A stretch of 64,000 nt of DNA from Phragmites australis (taxonomy: Eukaryota; Streptophyta; Magnoliopsida; Poales; Poaceae): assembly GCF_958298935.1 (NCBI RefSeq), contig NC_084930.1, positions 29,052,001 to 29,116,000 on the forward strand. Direction: 5' to 3'. The notes below the pieces were generated by a model. It did not search any database and was not told where the DNA came from. It saw only the letters and a program-made list of their open reading frames with translations. Position numbers and translations under genes: made by a program. Below are positions 24,311 through 35,350 of this stretch, piece by piece (within the stretch, counting starts at the first letter, position 1; each line of letters starts with the position of its first letter).

Positions 24311-25828
24311 CAGGGTTTCAAAATTGGATGGTTACCGAGCGAAATTCGCGGTTACCGACCTTACCGTTCCGAATCGATAATGAAATGCGAACGGTTATCA
24401 AATTTGAATTCAAAAAATTCAAATCGGATTTGAAAAAAAAATTCTATAAAAAACTAGAGGCAATTCTAAGACTATCTGCGAAAACAAATTAAAAAAATAA
24501 TATTTGCATCGAGAAATATGTGCTTAAGTATTGTAACATTGGAAAAAGGCCGAAACGGGTCGAATTGCACAGTGCAAACTGCCCGTTTTGGCCCAACTCA
24601 ATGGGATAAGACTGCCTGGCTCCGCGACTCCACTGCGACCTCATCCTCATGTTCATCGCTTCGGCCACAGCAAAAACTTCACCTCCACCGAGTAGCCGAA
24701 GCAATCCGGAGGAGAAAGGCTAGAAATCGGTCGAGAGAAGGCGGTAACTGAGCGCATTGGAGCGGTAACCGAGCGCATCGCGGGGGAACTTCAAGCGCCT
24801 GACGACTGAGCACATCACAAAGGTAACCGAGGCTGTGTGGGTGGTAAGTCACTAAATCCGAGTGATTTCTTGTTTAAATATGTCGGTTACCGCTAGTAGG
24901 AGCTCGACAGTGCGGTTCGGCGTCGATGTGGTCGATTTTTTTTGTGCGATTCGCTCGGTTATTGGTAGGATTCGCTCGGTTACCGTGCTTGGTTAGGGTT
25001 AGTTCAAAGTGGTTAGTGTCAGTTAGGGTCCATTTTTAGGTTGTACTGAAGGTGATGATAATTTACTTTTTGCAACTACTTTATCTACATACCATAGTAT
25101 TGTACTAATTTTTTCCATCTTGTAGATTGCATGTGGCATTGATACCATACAAACTACATTTTAAGAATCGATCATCACTTTAGTAAGTATTGATGGATGA
25201 CATAGGATTGTGTTTCTAGCTTTTGTATGGATAATTCGACAAATTTATTAATTTGATGTGCTACTTACGTAATATATGCATATATTCGATGAAACAATTA
25301 TATGTCCATGCTCGTATTGCTATTAGTATCTATTTGTTTACTTGAAAATTTCCAAAATATAGCAATATCATGTCAAAATTTTCCCTATTTTTTACAAATT
25401 TTTTCCCCTATGTATGATATATGCAAGGAGTAGATAGTATGATTAAACGAAATATAGCAAATCTCATACCATATTTGTTTCTATTTTTCCTGAATTTTTG
25501 TTATTTTTATGTTTTTTTATTTTCCTTCAACTTCATGAAAATTCAAATAATTCGTTCTATAACCGCCAAAACTTGATCAGTTATCGTCAAAAGCGCTCGA
25601 ATTTGACCAATTCAGTTATTGTAAAAATCTTTCGATAAATCGCATAAACCGATCGGTTACCGGTCTAATTCACTCAGTAACCGACAGGTTTAGGCACCAA
25701 TTTACAAATTTAATCAACTGAATTTGTATAAATTTTCACCGAATTTCCAGCGGTCATCGCGATAATTGTGGTTTTTCGGTAACCACTCGACCTCGGTTTT
25801 CGTACACCAAACAAATTTGTAAACCTTG
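24311..25828. mobile_element. Non-autonomous hAT element nested in the outer hAT
   Basis: The 1518-bp element has ends CAGGGTTTCAAAATTGG and, inverted, CAAGGTTTACAAATTTG. It is flanked by an exact 8-bp duplication CTAGCGAC at 24303-24310 and 25829-25836. There is no transposase coding. Subterminal regions carry many copies of CGGTTACCG or its variants on both strands (24330, 24349, 24742, 24763, 24825, 24887, 24975, 25648, 25670, 25780). Repeats like these are where hAT transposases bind. Confidence 0.9.
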
Positions 25829-26553
25829 CTAGCGACACCGACGAATTCTTGCTAGTCCCATGTAGCTATGGACCCCAGTGGTTTTCCAAACAGAGCCCAG
25901 TGCCCTGGCTTGGCTGGCTGGCCCATCCATTGAGGCATTGATCTATTGACTAGCAGTGTAGCACGCAGCCCACTTCATGAAGCTGGCCCACAATCGACTC
26001 GGTCCCTCAGGCCCTCACCCATAGACCCTCTCGCCCCAGGCCCTAAGCGGAACGAGTCTCCTGAGCGCTTGGCAGCTGTCATCCCTTTTCATCTCCCCTT
26101 CGACGGTGTCGTTCTCGGCTTGATGGCTTCTCGCATTGACGCATCCGTCTACTGGCATCTGGCGAGGCTCTCTGCTCCGCCCTCCCTGGACCCTGGCTCC
26201 CTCTCAAGTCTCAAGCGCCCGAGCCAAAGCCCCAAGGTCACGCAATAAAATCCCTTGATTTTGTTTCAGTTATCGTGTGAGGGCATCATGCAGCGATAGA
26301 GATTTTGATATTAGGGTTTTTATATTTGGCAATCCAATTTATCAAGTCTGAAAGTTCAGTGTTTTGATTTTTTTTAGTTACTTGATCAGAGTAGGGTGGA
26401 GGAGCCTTGTCGCATTCCTGTTGACTGATGCAACAGATGAGCGATTTTGAGAACTTATGGTTATGACTGCCTGCTTATCCGCTGTCGCTTGCATATTTTG
26501 CATCTTCTCTAGTGTTTAATTTTTTTTACTAATTTGGTAGGCATTCAAACTAC

Positions 26554-27260
26554 GATGGAACGATTCTTCAAAAGAAAATCACCCCCAATCGGTGATAATG
26601 AGGATAACGATGGAGGGACTTCAAGAAGAGATGACAGTGCGTCAAACACTAATCGTACTACTCATCGTTCTTTGCGAGTCTCACAGAATGAGGTAAATTT
26701 AGATGAGCTTCCTTATGATCCAGCAAATAGAGGGAAAATATCAGATTACATAGGATGAGATAAGAAGAAAGTATTTGATTAGAGGTCCGTTTAGACCACA
26801 ACCTTGTTATAACTATCCACAAAAGATCATAGCAGGGTTTCCACGTAGGTTTCAGCCTAAATGGTTCACTAAATATGACTAACTAGAATATAGCAAGAAC
26901 GTGGATAGGTGTTTTTGTTTATGTTAGTACTTGTTCAAAGATTCTAATGAGGGACAGGTGGGAAAGATGCATTTGTAATAGATGGTTGGGATAACCGGAA
27001 CAAATCAAATAGACTTAAAGATGATGTAGGTAGCTGATGTGATAGTTTTCACAACATGACAGTTAAAAGATGCACCAATTTGTTTAAGTATGACCAATCA
27101 ATGAAAATTGTGAAGACAATACTACAAATCGTATTGAAGATGAATTCATGAATCATTGTATCATATGCTCTGTAGAACATGAATTTCTAGCTACAATTTT
27201 CAATAATGATGTGATAGATCGCTTTCACAAGATGGAAGGAAAAGGCCGAAAAATGGAACT
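26554..27260 (+). pseudogene. hAT transposase fragment, TTF-type zinc finger / DUF4371 N-terminus
   Basis: An ATG at 26554 begins MERFFKRKSPP, the usual start of plant ZMYM1-like hAT proteins. ELPYDPANRGKISDY follows. After a frameshift the reading continues EIRRKYLIRGPFRPQ, then FQPKWFTKYD, the cysteine-bearing FCLC-YLFKDSN and VKRCTNLFKYDQSM. That is the TTF zinc-finger region. The rest of the transposase (catalytic RNase H fold and C-terminal dimerisation domain) is missing. Several stops make the remnant non-functional. It lies inside the outer hAT and probably derives from that element. Confidence 0.8.
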
Positions 27261-27718
27261 ATAAGAGGAAACCGCTATTGTAAACAACTTTTTTTTTATA
27301 ATATACGTCATCAATTTTATTCCCTTCTTATGCATGGTCTTAGATTATCATAAACTGTTAGCTAGTGTCATGGATTCGTAGGGACCCGGCAACAGTTTAT
27401 CCTGGCTTCGTCCCCGCTTGCCTAACTTCTGTTTGATGAGTATAGCTATGACCAAAGAGCCTCACGATTGAGATTCCGTGAACTACATGTTAGATAGGTT
27501 TTCCTTAAGATCGGTACATGACTCGTTTATTGACGGTGTCATACAAGCTTACACAACTGCATAGCATACTTCAGCATAGGGTTCCATCATTCCATAACCG
27601 TGGATCTTCTGAAATATGTATGATGTCTCCACTGGCTATATCTTATTATGGTTGGTTGGTTAGTTCAAGTGCTCGGTCCACATATCTTTAATATCTGAAA
27701 AGAATGTACTCTAACCAC

Positions 27719-27783
27719 CAATTGATTTCTTCTATTTTCCGGAAAATAAACCAATTGATTTCTTCTATTTTCCGGAAAATAAA
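27719..27783. repeat. Tandem duplication of a 33-bp unit
   Basis: Two head-to-tail copies of a unit starting CAATTGATTTCTTC and containing the palindrome TTTTCCGGAAAA. Copy A of the block has no such tandem at 2140-2180. A run of about 15 G follows at 27870-27889. Confidence 0.85.
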
Positions 27784-29244
27784 AAGGGCAACTGCAATAT
27801 GAAAAACAGCATCTGCATTTATCAGTGTATGGGCAACTGAAAGATGAAAAACATCATCTGCATGTACTCGCAAAGGGGGGGGGGGGGGGCACTGAAGGAG
27901 TGTAAGATCGATCCCGTGTTCCAAATCGGGCTTGAATTATTGTTTCATAGACATGCATACATGAGGCTAGTTTGTATTCGTCGGTTGATTTTGATATTTA
28001 GATAGCGATGAAAATTTTGCTTTCTTGGGTTATTAGGTTGACTCAGAACTCACTAGTTGAACTAAATATGCATTTTCACCTACTTAAGCTAAGGAAGTAA
28101 ATGAACTAAAGTAATGACAAAAATATCTATTAGGTACCTACTTGCATCTCTGTATACAGTGCAGGATCATAATCAATGGACAATAATATATGAAAATATT
28201 GTGAAGTAACTTCAGGAGGTCATTTCACAATCCAAGAGATTGTGACAAATATGACGATTTCTCCATGATTTATGTCATTAATCTCGATGTGACAATGGAG
28301 GAATTTCTCTGGCCCCCATTTCACTGTCCTCGTAGGGCTAGCTCATCGTAGCCAATACGTTAACGGTACCGCGACATAAGAGAATGCATTTGATGCCCTA
28401 GTCTGCCGTGTTCCCAAGATCCGAGACGGCACGAGGGGCCAACTTTGCATATACACATCTCGAAAAGGAAATAAAGTTTTTTTTCTATACATGTACATCG
28501 ATCTGTCAAATGCCAGATTCACAGTCAAATTTAGCCGTCGCTCAACCGAAATATTTCAATAATCTGGAGAATATTTTGGTTAGCGTGAGACATGAACTTT
28601 GAGTAGTTGTTAACCTCTTGTGGATGTCAAAATACGATATCTAGTGCAATTTGCGACAATTTCCTGCTGGCTTTGGTGGTCCTAAGGACTAAGAAATAAG
28701 AGCATTTGGTCTGGATGATGAACAATCATACAATAAGCAGCCGGCCTTATTATTTTTCGCGAGTTGCTTAGTTATATATGTCTCATGTGAGGGAACCAAG
28801 CGTGGTGATTTTGGTTTCCAGGCCATAGATTCCTGCTTTGGGTTGGGTTTGAAAAAGGTGAATCGAATAACTGAGATAACAAGCAAGAGTTGACCTGATT
28901 GCCATCACGCTAAGCACTCTCTTAAGCTATGATGAATCATTACGTACATCATAAACGGTTAAGTTTACATGTCGTATTTTGATTGTTTTTCAGGAGAAAA
29001 TTAACTAGCTGTCCACAGGGGCTTACTATAGTATTTTTTATCTATATATGATCCATGTGAAAATTAGAAAATGGCACCTTCATCTTAATGCAAAAACATC
29101 TCAACGCATTACTTGCTTGTCTTGCTGAATGCTGATCAGATAGCTAGAAGTTGCAGGCACCAGTTCTTACAGTGCTGTCATGCAGGTTTTGCTAACGCCG
29201 GCGGCACAGCTAACGCGCGAAAAAGGTTCAGCGCGGCCAGCGCA

Positions 29245-31461
29245 TCAGCCGATGTTCACCGCGCCAGCGATCAGGCCGTCCTCCCCAGCCGGCGCGTGCG
29301 AGGAGCTGCCCGCCGCCTCCACCGGCTCGTGCATGTGAGGCGGCGCCATCGGGGGTGTCAGAACAGGTGCCATGGCGTCCTGCATGGATCATAAAAATAG
29401 GCGCCAATGGAACAACATCATAAGCTGCCGGATCAAGCTAGGATCAATAGATTGGACGGCCGTGATCTGTCTCACGCCACCTGGTCGTCGAGAGGGAAGG
29501 GCGTGGACGGGATGAGCGCGGAGAGGAGCTCCGCCGACGTGTACGCCTGCTGCCAGTCGTCGCTCGGGCCGTGCTGGTCCATGTGGCACATCGCCGCCAT
29601 CCCCGGGTCCCGCCGCATCGAGTCGTAGATCGCCGGCTCCCTGACAATGCACACGGCCCATGTGATGAGCAAAACGAAGTCCTGTGAATTCGGTCCATGA
29701 TGGGGTCCGGTTTTCTGGTCACCTGAAGGGCATGATGGGGTCCGGTCCGGCGAACATCGACGGCACCGACGCCGGTATCCCGTCGGTGAACCACGAGGCG
29801 ACGTCACCCCCGAACGCGCTGACGCCGATGTCCCCCTGCTGCTCGTGCTGCTGCGGCAGGTACACCTGCACCAATCGACGTTACTTAGCACCAGCAATCA
29901 CGCAACCGATGATCCATGATCAGCAGTTCAGCACGAGCTAGCAGCAGTACAAGTGCGGCGAGGTCACGTACGTGCTGCATGTCCGAGGCCGACGGGTCGA
30001 ACGGGTTCATGTGGTTGCACAGCAGATGTTTCTGCATGCATGCAGCGAATGCACGGGCAGTTAATTGGTCGCCAACGCGAAGAATCTGGCCATTTACGCG
30101 CAGCTTGCATGGCTACGCTATATATCGATCTTGCGTGGGTTTATGATGATGATGATCTGCTGACCTTTCGCTGTTCGACGCGGGCGAGGGTGTCCTCGAG
30201 GAACTTCTCGCACGCCTCGATCTCGTTCATCGACGCCAGCGCCGCCGGGTCTGGTTCGAACAGCCTGAGAACACGCATACGCGACGATCCAATAATGCAC
30301 CAGCATCGTGTGTGTTATTAGCCATCATTGGTTTGGTTTAGAGCCTGCGAGGTGTGGCGTAGAATGGTTAGGCGAAATAATTAAACCTGAGGCGCTCCTC
30401 CGTGAGCTGCACCTGGTGCTGGTATCTCCTGATCTCCTGCTGAAGCTCCTGCGCAGAAATTACAGGAAAGAACCGATCGATCAGGAACCGCATGCATATG
30501 TTGCTGAAGCTCGTGTTGCTTTGGCGTGCGAGAAGGATATGTATGTTACCTCTATGTTGGAGTTAACTGGCACTTTACTGCTCCGAGATCATCGCCACAT
30601 AATACATCGATCGAGGCAGAAAGATAACGATTAGAACGATTAAACCAGGAGGATTAATCTCAGAAAATCACTGGCTCGTGTGGAGAGGGAAAACAGAAAC
30701 AGGAGACGGCGTACGTACTTGGTTGTGAGTTGCTCGGCTATGTCGCCCTCGCACCTGAGCTGCGCCAGCATCTTCATCAGATACTGCAGTATTTGATCAT
30801 ATATACACATGCATGTTCGAGACAGTGATCACAATCAGTTAAAAATTTTCGGCTTGCAGTTCACGTCGTGCAGAAACGGAACGAAAATGAGAGAGAATCT
30901 GATACCTCTCTGTTCCGGACAATTCTGCAGCACACCAATCGGAGAGCAAACAATCACAATCCGTACGTAAAGAGATTTTAAAAAGGAGCAAATTTTGTTT
31001 CTAAAATTCTAATGGACAGAACGGGGAACACACAAAATGTGGGAGCAGTTAGTCTGGCAATTCGCAAGTACGTACGTACCCTCCTCTGTCATGCTCCGGG
31101 AGATTTATGTACCTCGTGATCACGTCCTCGATCCTACAAAAGTCGCGAGATTTCGCCATGCTCCCCTCGTGAGCTCATGCATGAAGATTATTACTGAATG
31201 GATCGAAGGAGGAGGAGGAGGAAGAAGAGGACGAGATTAGTTAATGAAAAAGGATTAGACGGACCGATCAACGGACCTGCGCCTGCCGGAGAAGTGGCTG
31301 AGCCGTTGGTTCGGCGAGAACATGATGAGGGCGATCTCGATGTCGCAGAGGACGGAGAGCTCGTAGGCCTTCTTGATGAGGCCATTCCGGCGCTTGGAGA
31401 AGGTCACCTGCCGGTTCGTGTTGTTCTCGATCCTCTTGATCTGCAGCTTCACGCGCCCCAT
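29245..31461 (-). CDS. MIKC*-type MADS-box transcription factor (AGL66/AGL104 S-clade; probable counterpart of rice MADS68)
   Basis: Exons (minus strand): 31461-31277, 31133-31080, 30924-30906, 30783-30719, 30577-30550, 30448-30387, 30264-30165, 30031-29972, 29865-29723, 29640-29481 and 29379-29245. All ten introns are GT-AG (82-155 bp) and phase is kept throughout, giving 336 residues. Residues 1-60 are the MADS domain ([18 protein letters not shown], then [20 protein letters not shown]). [19 protein letters not shown] follows. The I region spread over several small exons is the MIKC* hallmark. Residues about 108-171 form the K-like coiled coil ([27 protein letters not shown]), and an acidic/glutamine-containing tail contains [11 protein letters not shown] and [10 protein letters not shown]. 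In Arabidopsis and rice such proteins form S/P-clade heterodimers that control late pollen maturation. The last intron is inferred; if retained, the protein stops at 29472 after 294 residues. All assigned exons are open. Confidence 0.92.
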
Positions 31462-31900
31462 CCCGGCAGAATACTACTCACGCAATCACTCTGGAATGCA
31501 TGGGAGGCACGGGAGTGGATCGTCGTCGATGGAGACGGAGGAGATGAGGCTCAGGACGAGGTCGGCGGAGGTTAAGTGCAACTTGGTGATTTTGGTGGGC
31601 GGAGAGAGTTTGTCGGACATGGCTGGGCTGACCAGCCGGACCGTGTCCATGCCGTGGTGCCGCCGCAGGGGGATTGGTGTAGGCACTGCCACGTGGAGCC
31701 ACCTTAGCGGTCTTAGTTAGTTTCTTTCACGTACTAGTAGTTTTTTTCCGTAGCCAGTAGCACCGTATCCAGCGACATAGAAATCGATTATTTGCCACCC
31801 AAAAGATGTACTTTGTGATTATGATAAAATTTGAATTAATAATTATAAGATAGAGTGGTAAATAAACAAAACTTTTTCTTTGCGGTGGAAAGGATGGTCT
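31462..31900 (-). promoter_or_regulatory. Probable 5' UTR and proximal promoter of the MADS gene
   Basis: Directly upstream of the ATG at 31461. About 250 bp is GC-rich with no MADS-like coding, then the sequence becomes AT-rich (about 31760-31880). A TATA-like TTATAATTATT occurs on the minus strand near 31850-31838. I infer transcription starting between these. No strong CArG box was seen here. The exact start and any 5' UTR intron cannot be fixed from sequence. Confidence 0.4.
31690..31695. promoter_or_regulatory. G-box CACGTG upstream of the MADS gene
   Basis: Perfect palindromic CACGTG within GCCACGTGGAG, about 230 bp upstream of the MADS start codon. This is the core site for bZIP and bHLH factors. 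Its position fits a proximal element, but a hexamer can occur by chance. Confidence 0.4.
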
Positions 31901-34858
31901 AAAAAAACGACACAGCCGAGGAAACGGGGCGAGTACCAACGCGCCGCAAATAGGAGAAGACACTATCGACGCGTGGGCTAGTGCATTCAGGGCATACGTT
32001 CTGGTACGGCGTCCACGGGCCCATCGTGTCAACGGATAGGAACACTTGCGAACGGAGCTGGGTTGCATGGGTCCTCCCTTCCGGGCCCGGCTGCGCTCCT
32101 CCCGCGGCGCGCATGTGTCTATTCCCTCATGGGCCTCGGCTGCGAACCCTCTTGCGTCAACTCGAGGTCCAGTCCGTTCCTGGCAGGGCCGGACCGGGCG
32201 ATGGTTCGGTGCTGCCCCTGGCATGGTGGCAAGATGGCATTGACCGTAGGAAGCCAGGAACGTGGCCTTGTAAGTGGGGCGGGTTGTGACCTCGCCGCAG
32301 TGCGTTTGATTCAAGAATAAAGTTGGATGGTGTATGATTATTTATATTTTGTTTGATGGAGTAATCTAATTTTTTATCTTGTGATATAGATAGGATGATC
32401 TAATTTATTTTTTATAGTATGAATAGAGTGATTCAATTTTTTATTTGGTTGGATGGATATAAATTAGATAGGGTTAGCTAAATTTTGGTAGACCCCAGTT
32501 GTAATATATTAGTCTGTTGATTTAATTGCAAAAAAATACAATGATACAATCAGATTATAAATCAAATAATCGCTTTAAGAGATAATATAATAAAAAGTGT
32601 GCGAATAAAAAATGCATCTACTCTAACATATTGAATATGCTATGCCATATCAATAGAGATAAAACTCATCCGAGATTTAAATGGCGCCGTCTAGCATTTT
32701 TTAAGTAGATGGACTAATCCAACATCTTAAAGGAATATTCCTTTAAATTGGTCATGTCATTTAGGTTGCCTTCAATCAAACATCCTCAAAAATTAGATGA
32801 TCATATCATATTCAGAGATATTCTATTAACCAAACACGTCATTTGTTGGTTTGTGGATGGCCACCAACTTCGCTTGCGTGCATTTTAGATGTGTTTGATT
32901 CTGAGGATGAAGTAGAATAGAAGGGAGTCGTCTCTATTCTTATGGTGTTTGATTCGTAGTCAATAGGAAATAGGATAACCTTCAGGAAAGAATAAACCCT
33001 CATATCTTGGACGAGTCTATTCTCAAAATTTTGATAGACAGAGCCATCCCCATTCACAGGCGAGTCTTCCGCACACCTCCCACCAGAGTCTGGACCGGTC
33101 CATTAGTTGGCTAAATTGCTTCAAAAATTTACTCATTCTCCTCTCTTTTATAAATTCAAAAGGTTAATTTCTGAAGCTCCTAAATCACACTGATTTTTAT
33201 GCTCATAGAATCAATAATAAAGAACACATTTTAACTAGTTCTAACTACAGATCTCTTAAAATTTTTAAATAAAATTCTCCAAATTTGACTACTTTTGTAC
33301 TTAGCTTGAATTGTTAGGGCTTAAATTTAATTTAAAAAATCAGAAAAAAAATCATGAATATTCATCTAAAGTAATATACTAATTTCTAAAACTATTGTAA
33401 CCTTAAGTTACATGAGTAATTTTAGTGTTTAATCTGTGACCACTGCCTATGAGTCGTAGGCTTATTCTTTTACAGGCACGCGGTCAAAGATCACTTTCCC
33501 CTCCCAGTGCTTAGGAGTTTAGCACGGTTTCCCAAAATGAAACAATCCTTTCCTTTTTTATCATAGGGGAAATGGCCGATACTATTGGAAGAATTCCTTC
33601 CCTGTCATCAGTTTACCAATTTTCTTGACCTTCCGACACTGGGTAGACGTCTGGAATGAAAAGATCAAAACCTTCTGTTGTGCATATATAGAGAGGTGAT
33701 CATATCCCAAACTCAGTAACTGTACAAAAGAGGTAACTACATCTAGCTTATCTATCCATCTCCCTCAAACCAAATAAAAAAAAAAAGATCATCATATCCC
33801 ACTTCATCTCTAAAAATAAATAAAAAAGAGACTCATGCTATATCTCCAACCAAAAAAAAAATTCATCATATCCCCAAAAATAAAAATAATCATATCCTAT
33901 CCTACTTTTACCTCTCAACCAAATACATCATCCGTAGCCGGACGGCAGAATCACAAATCCTGCATGGCCAGCCCGCTGCTGCTTGATCGTATGGCCACCA
34001 CTCCGCTTGCTTGCCCGCTGCTGCTTCACTTGTTTGCCAAATAGAAATATGTACTAATCATATTGAGTATTGCTGCTAAAAAATCATTTTTTTTGGAAAA
34101 ACAACAGATCAGAAAAAGACATGAACATTCAGAATAGTTATCATTCTATTGTCAATAAATTAACCAAATGTTATAGGATAGATTATCATCATCGAGATGA
34201 ACAAGAACTGTTAGCTTTGTTCAGCAGGACAACTCGATATCTCGCAGGGGCTTCTGAATACGATAAAATCCCCAGCATGGCACTGGAATAATCTTGATAA
34301 AAGTTTAGAATCAGAGATCTTTTGACACTAGAAAAGCATCTTCTTCTTCCAAGCACCTTCTTTCTTCAAATCTGCATAGTTCAAAAACAATTTTTTTATC
34401 AGAACTGCAAGTCTGCAATGTGAAATCTAAACATGCGCAAAAATTATAGCTATACCAGTAAACAAAGTGTACCTTGTACTACTATCTCAGTTAAAAGCAA
34501 ATCTATAGCTACATGAGCTCAGGCCCATTTCTGGAAGGCCTGCACCAAGCACTTAGGGTAGAGAACTCTGATGGCAAAATGGACAAAATTACCATAATTT
34601 AGGGTAGAGAACTCTGATTGCAAAATATTTAGATTCAGAACAACAACAAAATGAAATGGAGAGACTTTATAAGCAAGTTCATCTGTTAATAATCTTACTC
34701 TCTATGGGATTCTATTCGTGACTTGGGTCCAATTAGTGCCACAAAACAGGGTAGAACACGAATTGATTAACTGATGAGAGTAGATGACGCAGCGGCGGGA
34801 TACAGTAGCCACACCTGGAGTTTGGGGGGAATGACGAAGGAGGAGACGGTGGATTAAG
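31901..34858. other. Upstream intergenic DNA of the MADS gene, no gene recognised
   Basis: 31900-32290 is GC-rich with open frames on both strands but no domain. 32330-32850 is AT-rich and bounded by TTTTGTTTGATGG-like and ACCAAACACG-like strings, which may mark an unclassified MITE. 32880-33100 and 33760-33930 contain GTGTTTGATTC and CAACCAAAT strings typical of MITE ends in grasses. No coding, RNA gene or clean target duplication could be supported. Confidence 0.4.
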
Positions 34859-35175
34859 GTAGTGTTTGTTTGTAGCACGGGATAGGATGGAGTGGATATA
34901 TTTTGTTTTTGAATTGTTTGAATGGAGAGTAACGGGATGAATGGTTCGGAATTAAGAAATATTTTTTTAAAGATTCGTGACGGAGCTATTTAAAAAATGG
35001 TGGAACACAGTCGTCCTATTTTGAACATGACACTAACAATAGACCCGAGGTACTAAAATAGACTCGTTCTATCCCACCTACTAAACAAGTATCTATATAT
35101 GAATGATATCATCTCATCCTTAAATATATGAATGAAATTATTTCATCTTACTTCGCTCTCCGACCAAATACTACA
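34859..35175. mobile_element. Candidate MITE with TAGTGTTTG ends
   Basis: Left end GGTAGTGTTTGTTTG and right end CAAATACTACATAAGG are approximately inverse. The middle is AT-rich with no coding. TAAGG flanks both sides (ending 34859 and near 35178), but the exact ends are uncertain. The family, hAT- or Harbinger-like, is not determined. Confidence 0.4.
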
Positions 35176-35350
35176 TAAGGATCTGCTTTGTTAGCATCTA
35201 ACTTTGCCACAAATAAGGTTAGTTAAAGTGTGGCTACCATAAAAAAAATATGGTGAAAACAATGGTCGCCACACTTGTAGTAAAGTTTGGCGCAAAAATG
35301 AGTCTATGACATATGGGGTAAGCGAATAAGAAAGTTTGGTAAGTCACAAT

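Larger units (their letters stand above)
24272..27416 (+). mobile_element. hAT transposon with decayed transposase (outer element)
   Basis: The element starts TAGTGGCAGAGCCAGGA and ends TCCTGGCTTCGTCCCCG, imperfect inverted repeats of the grass CAGTGGCGGAGCCAGGA type. It is flanked by an exact 8-bp duplication, CTTGCCTA, at 24264-24271 and 27417-27424. The size is 3145 bp including a second hAT element inserted 39 bp from the left end. Inside is a DUF4371/ZMYM1-like transposase fragment with many stops. Copy A of the duplicated block has no such insertion, so it entered copy B afterwards. Confidence 0.9.
22460..28880. repeat. Segmental duplication block, copy B (3' flank of the MADS gene)
   Basis: Colinear with 1-3240. 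Copy B is longer because of a MITE-like insertion (about 22739-23020) and a nested pair of hAT elements (24272-27416). Without them it is about 3 kb. It ends near 28880, about 365 bp downstream of the MADS stop codon at 29245. The sequence has no coding potential. The many small differences from copy A point to an old duplication. Confidence 0.85.

Noticed and set aside
31198..31720. Plus-strand open frames over the MADS first exon
   Set aside because: They are antisense to the MADS domain coding exon and its GC-rich leader, and have no domain of their own.
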